NCBI GenBank assembly: GCA_965262785.1
Contig: OZ253559.1
Span: 2,914,001-2,978,000, forward strand
Direction: 5' to 3'
Source: G965218495 sp965262785
GTDB lineage: Bacteria > Bacteroidota > Rhodothermia > Rhodothermales > Bin80
Length of the DNA: 64,000 nt
Positions within the stretch are counted from its first letter, which is position 1. Each line of letters starts with the position of its first letter. The position numbers and the translations under genes are program-made. This document shows, piece after piece, positions 9,725 to 17,948 of this stretch. The notes beneath the pieces are model-generated. The model searched no databases. It worked only from the letters and a program-made list of their open reading frames with translations, and was not told where the DNA came from.

Positions 9725-11373
9725 GAACTTGCGTCATCATCCGACGCTAAGAACGGGTAGCTGTAGTGCGTGGCCGGCGAAAACGTCTCCTTAATCGTGC
9801 GCGCCGACACCCAACGGACGAGGTTAAGCGGCGAACCGGCTTTATCATTAGTTCCCGAAGCACGCGCGCCACCGAATGGCTGCTGCCCTACGACCGCACC
9901 TGTTGGCTTGTCGTTGATGTAGAAGTTTCCGGCTGCATCGCGCAAGGCATCAGTAGCCTGAGCGATCACGCGGCGGTCCTGAGCAAAAATAGCACCGGTC
10001 AGGGCATACGGGGACGTGTTGTTAACCAAATCCAGCGTAGCCGCAAACTCGTTGTCCTCGTACACAAAGAGCGTCACCACGGGCCCGAAAATCTCCTCGC
10101 ACATCGACTTGTACGTCGGATCCGTTGTCAAAATGACCGTAGGCTCAACAAAGAAGCCCTCCGCATCGGAGTAGTTGCCGCCATGAACAATGGTGGCACA
10201 AGGCGATGTCTTAGCGTGCTCAATGTAGTCCGTGATACTGTTAAAGGCTTTCCTGTCTATGACCGCATTGATGAAGTTGCCAAAATCCTCCACCGGGCCC
10301 ATCTTGAGCTCTGAAAGTTGGCTTACTATCGATTCCCTGATGGACGGCCATCGGGACGCGGGCAGGTAGGCGCGTGAAGCGGCCGAGCACTTCTGGCCTT
10401 GGTATTCAAAGGCTCCGCGAACGATGGAGGTAGCTACCACGTCGCTGTCGGCGGAAGCATGTGCTACGATAAAATCTTTGCCCCCGGTCTCGCCGACGAT
10501 CCTGGGGTAGCTGTGGTAGGCCGCGATGTTGGCCCCAATCGTGCGCCACATGTGCTGGAAGGTGCCCGTAGAACCGGTGAAATGCAGACCTGCAAAATGT
10601 GGCGAGGCAAAGACGGGATTTCCAACGGTTGCGCCACGCCCAGGCACCATGTTGATCACGCCTGGCGGCAGGCCAGCCTCTTCCAGCAGCTTGTAAATGT
10701 AGTAAGCTGAATAGATGGAAGTGGAGGCAGGTTTCCAAACTACGGTATTGCCCATAAGGGCAGGCGCCATGGGAAGATTCGCAGTGATTGACGTAAAGTT
10801 AAACGGCGTCACCGCAAACACGAAGCCTTCCAGCGGACGATATTCCAACCTATTCCACGTCCCGGGGCCAGAGTAAGGTTGCTCGCTGTATATCTGCTGC
10901 GCGTAGTTTACATTGAAACGGAAGAAGTCGATGCTTTCGCACGCGGCATCAATTTCGGCCTGGAAGGCATTCTTGCTTTGGCCCAGCATGGTTGATGCAT
11001 TCAGCGCGTTGCGCCACTTTCCGGCCAACAGGTCGGCCGCCTTCAGAAAGATTGCGGCACGATCCGTAAAGTGCATGCGTGACCACTCTTTACGCGCTTC
11101 TAGTGCAGCATCGATGGCACTATTGACTTCGGGCGTGCCACAGTTGTGCGCGGCACCAAGCTTATGGGCAATTTCGTGGGGTGGCCTGATGTCTGACGTG
11201 TCGCCTGTGTAGACCTCCTTGCCACCGATAAAGGCGGGGACTTCGAGATTGTTGGACTTCAGGCGGTGCAGGAAGCTCTTCAGCGAAGCACGTTCTGGGC
11301 TGCCGAGAGCATAGCCCAGCACGGGCTCGTTGATCGGTTCGGGAGACACGGCAATAGCGTTATTCATAGACAT
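9721..11373 (-). CDS. L-glutamate gamma-semialdehyde (1-pyrroline-5-carboxylate) dehydrogenase
   Basis: An aldehyde dehydrogenase of about 550 residues that oxidises glutamate semialdehyde/P5C to glutamate with NAD, the second step of proline and ornithine use. Visible motifs are the substrate channel segment AVTPFNFTSI, the catalytic glutamate in VGETGGKDF, the nucleophilic cysteine in GQKCSAASR and the late motif EEIFGPVVTLFVY. The open frame extends to 11547, but the first 58 codons are not family-like. I place the start at the ATG at 11373 (MSMNNAIAV), with 11367 as alternative. The family's usual length is about 540 residues, which supports this. The single-domain form (no fused proline dehydrogenase) implies a separate PutA/PRODH enzyme elsewhere. 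Confidence 0.88.
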   Translation of the reverse strand: MSMNNAIAVSPEPINEPVLGYALGSPERASLKSFLHRLKSNNLEVPAFIGGKEVYTGDTSDIRPPHEIAHKLGAAHNCGTPEVNSAIDAALEARKEWSRMHFTDRAAIFLKAADLLAGKWRNALNASTMLGQSKNAFQAEIDAACESIDFFRFNVNYAQQIYSEQPYSGPGTWNRLEYRPLEGFVFAVTPFNFTSITANLPMAPALMGNTVVWKPASTSIYSAYYIYKLLEEAGLPPGVINMVPGRGATVGNPVFASPHFAGLHFTGSTGTFQHMWRTIGANIAAYHSYPRIVGETGGKDFIVAHASADSDVVATSIVRGAFEYQGQKCSAASRAYLPASRWPSIRESIVSQLSELKMGPVEDFGNFINAVIDRKAFNSITDYIEHAKTSPCATIVHGGNYSDAEGFFVEPTVILTTDPTYKSMCEEIFGPVVTLFVYEDNEFAATLDLVNNTSPYALTGAIFAQDRRVIAQATDALRDAAGNFYINDKPTGAVVGQQPFGGARASGTNDKAGSPLNLVRWVSARTIKETFSPATHYSYPFLASDDDASS

Positions 11374-11799
11374 TCCCAAGCTGATGGCTAAGTATGCAAG
11401 CAAAGACCGATCGGCTGTAACGAAATGCCGCAATGCTTGTTTGACTGGGAGTTGATCAGGAGTTTGCATATTCCCCGAAAACGCACAGTGCCGCCGGAGA
11501 TATCTGCATGAAAGGCCCGCCATCAATCGATACTTCACTGGCGCCACGGGTGCAACAATCCACTATTTTCCTGGCCCGACAGGCAGGGACCCTAAGAAAT
11601 GTGCCAGCATTGGGCACCAGCCATTGAGAAAGCCTTGCAGTGGCGAATTCCACACACGGATGGCTTGCGCTACAACTGGTAGCGACTGCGCCCTTGGCAA
11701 GACGCAAAGACCCTCCGTATTTCTCAGACGCAACGCCCCGCGCCGCTGATCGTTTACAGGTCCGCATGCCCGACTCGACTACACCTGACTTTCAGCTCC
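11374..11799. other. Divergent intergenic region
   Basis: About 430 bases between the P5C dehydrogenase (leftward) and the methyltransferase (rightward). Short open frames here lack family signals. The region must hold both promoters, but I cannot place them. Confidence 0.5.
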
Positions 11800-12339
11800 A
11801 TGGCCTTGCCGACAGCTACCAAAACTTTGGAACGGCGTTTTGCTCACACGCTGGCGTTCATGGACAAGGCCTCTCCTCGGCCAGCCAGGATTCTGGATCT
11901 GGGAACACCGAATACACTTTCAGAACGCATGCAGGCCATTGGCTTCGATGTTCAGAATACGGAAGGAGATCTGGACGAAAACCCTGCGATCGTACAGGGA
12001 CGCGACGTAGAGGCAGTAACGGCCTTCGAAATCCTCGAGCACCTTGTAGCCCCATTCAACGTGCTACGAGCCATAGATGCCCCGAGACTGTTTGCTACGG
12101 TACCGCTGCGGCTGTGGTTTGCCAAAGCCTACTGCAATCCGAGCGACGCGTGGGATCGCCATTTCCACGAGTTCGAAGACTGGCAGTTCGATTGGCTTCT
12201 GGACCGCTCAGGCTGGCGCGTTGTGCGGACAGAGAAATGGGTCAGCTACGGGAGCGTGCTCGGCGTCCGCCCGCTTTTGCGCAGAATTACGCCGCGCTAC
12301 TATGCCGTTGAAGCTGTTCGCGAGGCATATTCGGCGTGA
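11800..12339 (+). CDS. Class I SAM-dependent methyltransferase, short form
   Basis: A 179-residue protein with the SAM-binding motif ARILDLGTPNTLSERM (motif I), an acidic residue at the end of the second strand (TEGDLDEN) and the post-core motif AVTAFEILEHLVAPFNVL, typical of small class I methyltransferases. The C-terminal part (WQFDWLLDRSGWRV) matches the usual substrate-side helix and strand. Motif I is weaker than the common GxGxG form. Substrate unknown. It stands alone, facing the DUF1501 gene. Confidence 0.7.
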   Translation: MALPTATKTLERRFAHTLAFMDKASPRPARILDLGTPNTLSERMQAIGFDVQNTEGDLDENPAIVQGRDVEAVTAFEILEHLVAPFNVLRAIDAPRLFATVPLRLWFAKAYCNPSDAWDRHFHEFEDWQFDWLLDRSGWRVVRTEKWVSYGSVLGVRPLLRRITPRYYAVEAVREAYSA

Positions 12340-12693
12340 TACTTAAGTCACTTACGTGTTCAGTGGGCCACCTGCAGTTGCCGGAACGGCTGGTTGGGGC
12401 TGGAACTCGTTTTAGTGCCATCCACCGCTGGGCCAGCAGCCACCTTGGCGGTCGTCAATGGGCATGCGCAGCGAGTGCGCGGCACTCCAGAATAATCTTG
12501 CGCAGGGTTTCCCTGGCGAATGTGAGCCGTTGTGCGTCCTCAAATGCCCAAATCAGTTATACGCCCCGCAGATTCACCGCCAATTGAAAGATATAACTGG
12601 TGGAAGCGTAAAGACTTACAGTATTTGCAGACAAGCGCGATTTAGTGTAAATGCTTCAATGACCTGTGGGCTTTTCCTGTTACCGGTCCCAGG
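12340..12693. other. Intergenic region between convergent genes
   Basis: About 350 bases between two convergent genes. The only notable content is one copy of a 71-base dispersed element at 12575-12645. No gene or clear terminator is seen. Confidence 0.5.
12575..12645 (+). repeat. 71-base dispersed element, copy 1
   Basis: This segment aligns without gaps over 71 bases to 20289-20359. Shared blocks are GAAAGATATAACT, TAAAGACTTACAGT, GACAA and ATTTAG, at identical spacing, with variable bases between them. It lies downstream of a methyltransferase gene and faces the end of another gene, so it is not placed as a promoter here. Nature unknown: small RNA, regulatory motif or miniature mobile remnant. 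Confidence 0.6.
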
Positions 12694-14145
12694 CTAAGTC
12701 AAAATTGCCTCTATCACGTTTCCTTTGACGTCCGTAAGTCGAATGTCGCGTCCGCTAAACCGGAAGGTGAGCCGATCATGATTCATGCCCAATAGATGGA
12801 GCATCGTGGCATGCAGGTCATGAATTGTCGTAATGTTTTCAACCGCCCGGTACCCGTATTCATCGGTTGCTCCGTAGACTGTGCCGCCGCGGATTCCTGC
12901 TCCGGCCAGCCAAATGCTGAATGCCGACGGATTGTGATCGCGGCCGTCCACGCCCTGGGCAAATGGCGTTCGACCAAATTCGCCGGCCCAGATTACCAGA
13001 GTGTCCTCCAATAGTCCCCGTGCCTTTAGATCTCTAAGCAGGCCTGCGATCGGCTGGTCTACAGCCCGAGCATTGCGTTCATGCCCATCCTTGAGGTTCG
13101 CGTGCTGATCCCATCGCGGGGTTTCAACGCGCGGACACGTAAGCTCGACAAATCGTACGCCCCGCTCGACGAGCCGCCTCGCCAATAGGCACTGGGCGCC
13201 GTAGCTGCGTGTGTGTGGGTCTGACGAATTCATGCCATAAAGCCTTTTTGTCGCTTCCGTCTCACCCGCAAAATCCGTCAATTCGGGTACGGATGCCTGC
13301 ATGCGGAATGCCAACTCATAGTTGGCGATCGTGGATTCGACCTCTTCCAGGTGGCCCATACGTCCGAGCAGACGCTCGTCCGCCTGCCTCATGAGCGACA
13401 TCTTGCGGCGCTGGATATCGTAAGAATCTTCCAGCGGCGTTATGTTGGCCAGTGGCTGGTCTCCCGTGCCGAATATTGACGCCTGATATGATGCAGGGAG
13501 AAATCCGCTATTGAAATTATCCAGACCTCCCGAAGGGATCAGCCCACCATCCAGCACCACGTATCCCGGCAGATTCTGGTTCTCGCTTCCCAGTCCATAG
13601 GTTACCCATGCCCCCATGGAGGGCCTGCCCTGGACACCAACACCCGTATGCAGGAAATAGTTGGCATTGGTATGCTCTGGAAAATCGGCGACCATGGACC
13701 GGATAATCGCGAGGTCGTCGGCACATGCACCCACGTGAGGAAAAAGTTCACTCACTTCTATGCCGGACTCGCCATAGCGCCGAAACTGCCACGGGCTCTG
13801 CATGATAGTTCCAACGTCGTCGAACTGCGTGGCATCGACCGTGAACTTGTCGTGTGGGTCTTGTCCGTGCTCTCTTGTCAGGCGGGGCTTGGGGTCGAAA
13901 CTGTCCACCTGGGAAACGCCGCCGTCCATATAAAGGAATATGACGCTTCGCGCCTTCGGCACCCGGTGCGTTACGTGCGGCAACAGTGGACCGGAATCCA
14001 AGGATGATGGCAACTGCCCGAACACGCGGCCAAACGGAGCCGTTCCCATCAGGCCCATAAGGGCAATACCCCCGAAGCCGTTGCGGCAGAGTGAGAGCAT
14101 ATCGCGCCGGGTCATCCGGCAACACAGACGATGGGGCGCCGACAT
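12694..14145 (-). CDS. DUF1501 secreted sulfatase-like protein
   Basis: A 483-residue protein with a twin-arginine-type leader (MTRRDMLSLCRNGFGGIAL, within the first 40 residues), expected to be exported folded by the Tat system. The body matches DUF1501, an alkaline-phosphatase/sulfatase-fold family: FLYMDGGVSQVDSFDPKP, LARRLVERGVRFVEL, LVIWAGEFGRTPFAQG and GRDHNPSAFSIWLAG. I choose the ATG at 14145. It overlaps the stop of the upstream gene as TGATG, so the two are coupled; a start at 14190 would reach deep into that gene. DUF1501 genes are routinely paired with DUF1549/DUF1553 cytochrome genes, especially in Planctomycetota and Verrucomicrobiota. Their substrates are not established. Confidence 0.88.
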   Translation of the reverse strand: MSAPHRLCCRMTRRDMLSLCRNGFGGIALMGLMGTAPFGRVFGQLPSSLDSGPLLPHVTHRVPKARSVIFLYMDGGVSQVDSFDPKPRLTREHGQDPHDKFTVDATQFDDVGTIMQSPWQFRRYGESGIEVSELFPHVGACADDLAIIRSMVADFPEHTNANYFLHTGVGVQGRPSMGAWVTYGLGSENQNLPGYVVLDGGLIPSGGLDNFNSGFLPASYQASIFGTGDQPLANITPLEDSYDIQRRKMSLMRQADERLLGRMGHLEEVESTIANYELAFRMQASVPELTDFAGETEATKRLYGMNSSDPHTRSYGAQCLLARRLVERGVRFVELTCPRVETPRWDQHANLKDGHERNARAVDQPIAGLLRDLKARGLLEDTLVIWAGEFGRTPFAQGVDGRDHNPSAFSIWLAGAGIRGGTVYGATDEYGYRAVENITTIHDLHATMLHLLGMNHDRLTFRFSGRDIRLTDVKGNVIEAILT

Positions 14146-17100
14146 CAGAACAGGTACAGGAATTCCTTGTGATTGAATACCACATGGCAATAGGCGGCCC
14201 AGAGATTCACATCATCCAGCTTCGCGGCCGGATCAAGCTTTTGCCGCCGCGCCTCAGTCTCCAGGTATGCGAACCCGTCTGCAATATCCTCGGGGGATGC
14301 CGGCCTGGAGAGCGCTTTCCGATAAATGTGCTGGATCCTGCCGTCGATATCCAGATGGTGCATGGTGACGATTGCACCCGCCCAGACCCTTGCCTGCTCC
14401 GCTATAAATGGATCGTTCAGCATGGTCAAGGACTGCGCCGGAACGTTAGTCGTATTGCGCGCGCCAAAGGTCGAAAACGGAATCGGCCGGTCAAAGGCCA
14501 GCATCATGGGGGAGACGAAATTGCGCCGTACCTCCAGATAGACCGTCCGACGTCCGGCCCCATCGAGTGGGCCGGATTCTTCAGGACGACCAGGACCATT
14601 CATGAACTCGGTCAGATGAGTTGGCACCGACTCCCCGTACATGGTCGTATCAAGTCGTCCAGAAATGGCCAGAATGGCATCGCGAATGGCCTCGGCATCA
14701 AGGCGGCGAACAGGATAGTGTCCGAGCAGCAGATTCTCGGGATCGCGTTCGCGAGCCTGTGGGGGCGACTGCGTCGATCGGCGAAAAGCCTCCGAAAGCA
14801 GCATTTCGCGAAGCATGGCTTTGATGGACCAGCCCTGTTCAACGAATCTCAAAGAGATATAGTCAAGCAATTGCGGGTGCGTAGGTAGCGAGCCCTGCGC
14901 ACCAAAATTGTCTACGGTCTTCACGATGCCGCGCCCAAAAGCATGATGCCAGAGACGATTCACCATTACCCTGGCAGTCAGCGGATTCGAAGGGTTGACC
15001 ATAGCGCGGGCCATCTCCAGCCGCCCATTTGCCGATTCGCTAAACGGCACGACATTATCCGAGACTGCAGACAAAAACCGATGCGGGACGGGCTGATCTC
15101 CCAATGTCTGGTGGTTCCCCCGTATAAAGACCGGACTCTCAATGGCATCCCCTGCAGTTACGGCCATGATGTACGGAATATCGCCAATGTGAGCCTTGTG
15201 ACGCTTGATCAAGTCAAGCGACGAGCCTATGTCCAGTTTTGGTAAGACATCACTATGCAGGGCACGACTTATGGCGGCCAACTGCGGTACCGTGGCCTGG
15301 CCTTCCACCCAGGCGTCCACAGCCTGTTCGATGCTTTGCGCTGTCGAATCCAGTGTACCCGGCGCCTCGGACAGGTCAGGTGCGGAATCGTCAAAGGCAA
15401 GGGCATAGGCCACTTCCACGTAGGAGGAATCGTCCCGAAGGATGTGATGGATGTCCGTGATGTGTTGTTGGAGCTTGAAAGACCCAACCATCAATTCGAT
15501 GTACGCCTTTCGGCCTTTCCACAATTTCACGCCGAAGCGATAGGTGGAAGGCGTGGAGCTCTCCACTTTCGCCTGGATGGCTTGAAAGATGGGAGGGTTT
15601 ATAAGCTGGAAATTGTCCACGATGATCCGGATTACGGACCCGCGACCTGCGGCCACTACGTGGATACTGTCCATATCCAGTGTAAAGGTGGGGGAGCGTA
15701 GAGCTCCTGGAATACCTAGAGCCAAGCCCCGACTCGAGGCCATGCCAAATGCAAGGCTGTCAATTGCGCCGCCGCTCGAAACGACAAGGTCTTGCTCCGA
15801 TCTGGACTCGAATCCGGGGCCATGAGGAAACCATCCGTCATACGTGCCATTGCGAAAATCTCCAATCATCCACCAGTTCTGCGTCGAGTCCACTCGCGAC
15901 AACGACTCCAATCGGCTGACAGACGTCGTAGAATGACTTATCGGTACAACGGCCGCCTTGTCTGAACCCAAGCCAGTTGGTGCTGCAGCCACGCCGCCAC
16001 CCAGTGACTGTTTCCATTCAGTGCCTACGGAACGACGAAGCATCGCTCTGGCAGACCGGATCGAATCAAGCCATGCCTGTTGGTGGGAGGAAAGCAAGGG
16101 CGTGTATGCAAAACGCATGCTCTCGAAAATTCCGTACCATGCATAGTAGTCCGAGGTTGGCACTGGATCGAACTTGTGATCGTGACAGCGTGCGCAGGCC
16201 ACCGTCAGTCCCTGGAAGGTCTTGGACGTCACATCAATGATATTGTCAATGCGGTCAGCTTCGTCCAGACGTGTATCTACCGGGCTGTGTTTTCCTTCAC
16301 CAAAGACCAGGTAGCTCGTGGCGATAACCGATTCATTGTAGCCTTCCTCGGGGTGTAGTCGGGGCCTTTCCAGTAGATCTCCCGCAAGGTGTTCGATAAC
16401 AAATTGGTCGTACGGCAAATCGGCGTTGAAGGCCCGGATTAGATAGTCCCGATATCGCCATGCTCCTTCAATAGTGAAGTCGAATTCGTGACCCTTTGAC
16501 TCCGCATAGCGGACTAGATCCATCCAATGGCGGGACCAGCGCTCACCGAAGCGAGGCGACGACATAAGATGATCAAGAAGCCTTTCGTATGCGGTCGCGG
16601 ACGTGTCCTCGACGAATTCCGTGAGTAGCGCTACTGGAGGCGGAAGTCCCGTGAGAACGAAAGAGGCACGGCGGGCGAGGGCTTCCTTGTTCGCTGGTGG
16701 TGCTGCGGCAAGCCCACTGGCAGCGAGCTGTACATTGACAAAATGATCGATCGAGCTCTCTGCGCCAGAAGGCCATATTGGGCGAATCAACGCCCACGGA
16801 GGCTTGTATTGCGCGCCCTGGTCAATCCATCGGGAGATTAGCGCGATCTCACGAGCCGTCAGACGGTGATTGGTTTCCGCTGGCGGCATGGGCTCGTCGG
16901 CATTTTCGGCCTCTATCCTCCTTGTAACTTTGCTCCGCCGCGCACTTCCGGGTACGATGGCTCTGCCTCCCCCTTCGCGCCTTGCCGTTGCCGTTTCACG
17001 CAGGTCTAAGCGCAAATTGGCCTCGCGTGTGCTGGAATCCGGACCGTGGCATACAAAACACGAATTTGACAAAACCGGGCGAATGTGGAAGTTGTAGTCG

Positions 17101-17243
17101 ACCCGATCTGGCAAATCAACATATGTGTCGGCCGTAGAGCATGCCGAAAAAACAGCGGGCACGATGACCCAAGCACTCAGCAGCGCTATCCGACCAAGAA
17201 CATGTGGACTAGGCAACTGCATAAGCCCAAATCGTACAAGCAC
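14145..17243 (-). CDS. PSCyt1/DUF1549/DUF1553 lipoprotein cytochrome-like protein
   Basis: A 1032-residue exported protein. The N-terminus has a signal peptide ending in a lipobox (VFSAC, Cys35). A planctomycete-type cytochrome c motif CFVCH (residues 62-66) follows, then DUF1549 (AYERLLDHLMSSPRFGERWSRHWMD and nearby) with a second heme-like motif CARCHDH. A long insert follows, then DUF1553 (LTARVMVNRLWHHAFGRGIV, LLLGHYPVRRLDAEAIRDAI). The stop overlaps the DUF1501 start (TGATG), forming a two-gene unit. Family members are thought to act in the periplasm on complex organic matter, possibly passing electrons through the heme domain. No precise reaction is known. Confidence 0.88.
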   Translation of the reverse strand: MLVRFGLMQLPSPHVLGRIALLSAWVIVPAVFSACSTADTYVDLPDRVDYNFHIRPVLSNSCFVCHGPDSSTREANLRLDLRETATARREGGGRAIVPGSARRSKVTRRIEAENADEPMPPAETNHRLTAREIALISRWIDQGAQYKPPWALIRPIWPSGAESSIDHFVNVQLAASGLAAAPPANKEALARRASFVLTGLPPPVALLTEFVEDTSATAYERLLDHLMSSPRFGERWSRHWMDLVRYAESKGHEFDFTIEGAWRYRDYLIRAFNADLPYDQFVIEHLAGDLLERPRLHPEEGYNESVIATSYLVFGEGKHSPVDTRLDEADRIDNIIDVTSKTFQGLTVACARCHDHKFDPVPTSDYYAWYGIFESMRFAYTPLLSSHQQAWLDSIRSARAMLRRSVGTEWKQSLGGGVAAAPTGLGSDKAAVVPISHSTTSVSRLESLSRVDSTQNWWMIGDFRNGTYDGWFPHGPGFESRSEQDLVVSSGGAIDSLAFGMASSRGLALGIPGALRSPTFTLDMDSIHVVAAGRGSVIRIIVDNFQLINPPIFQAIQAKVESSTPSTYRFGVKLWKGRKAYIELMVGSFKLQQHITDIHHILRDDSSYVEVAYALAFDDSAPDLSEAPGTLDSTAQSIEQAVDAWVEGQATVPQLAAISRALHSDVLPKLDIGSSLDLIKRHKAHIGDIPYIMAVTAGDAIESPVFIRGNHQTLGDQPVPHRFLSAVSDNVVPFSESANGRLEMARAMVNPSNPLTARVMVNRLWHHAFGRGIVKTVDNFGAQGSLPTHPQLLDYISLRFVEQGWSIKAMLREMLLSEAFRRSTQSPPQARERDPENLLLGHYPVRRLDAEAIRDAILAISGRLDTTMYGESVPTHLTEFMNGPGRPEESGPLDGAGRRTVYLEVRRNFVSPMMLAFDRPIPFSTFGARNTTNVPAQSLTMLNDPFIAEQARVWAGAIVTMHHLDIDGRIQHIYRKALSRPASPEDIADGFAYLETEARRQKLDPAAKLDDVNLWAAYCHVVFNHKEFLYLF

Positions 17244-17786
17244 GTATACTCCAATCCGTAAAGGACTAGATTGTTCTTAGAGCCGGAATGCTTCACTGCG
17301 CTGGCACCCGACATGCCGACTCGCTGGGTCCGATCGTCATGCTCAAGAGCATGTAAGATGGGCTTCCATGTCGCAGGAATGACGGGGCGGCTTAGCACCA
17401 GACCAGCCACCTGAGGTGCACCCCGAGTTGGGCACGATTCCGCCTATTTCGGAATGTTTTACCTCCTGGAAGACGGGTAAAGGCGCAACCTCGCTGTCCC
17501 GATGCGGATTGCGTGGGCGCTGCTCCATTGCAGGCCGAAACGTACGCCGATCCTGGGGTGCTGGAAGCGCAAACAGCTACGGCATCGCAAACAGGTTGTC
17601 AAGTCAGGTATATATTGCCCTTTTTTTGAATGCGCTCACGGTCCGCTTCTAGTGGTTCGGCCTAGCTGGCGTCTTTTGCGTACGCGCACGGGCAGCTTGC
17701 GGATCGAATGGCGTTGTGTTCCTGTCGGGAGGGCGTACTCGTTCCTTGCGCCCTGTGGTAGGCTAGTCTGCGAGGTGGTAGCGGGC
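17244..17786. other. Intergenic region
   Basis: About 540 bases upstream of the DUF1549/1553 gene. Short open frames on both strands show no family signal. It should contain that gene's promoter. I see nothing else. Confidence 0.4.
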
Positions 17787-17948
17787 CTACGCCGCGCGCT
17801 TTCGCCGACGCTTTATTCGCGCCCATTCCAGATTGCACACCAGGCAGCCCAGCCGGTGCACGTTGACCGCGAGAATTGACATGCTCACCACCAGCGCGAA
17901 ATTCTCCGGACTCTTCTCCCGCGTCAGCGCGCCGCCCTGAAGTCCAAA

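Noticed and set aside
11374..11547. N-terminal extension of the P5C dehydrogenase frame
   Set aside because: Residues are not family-like, and the protein has normal length from ATG 11373 or 11367.
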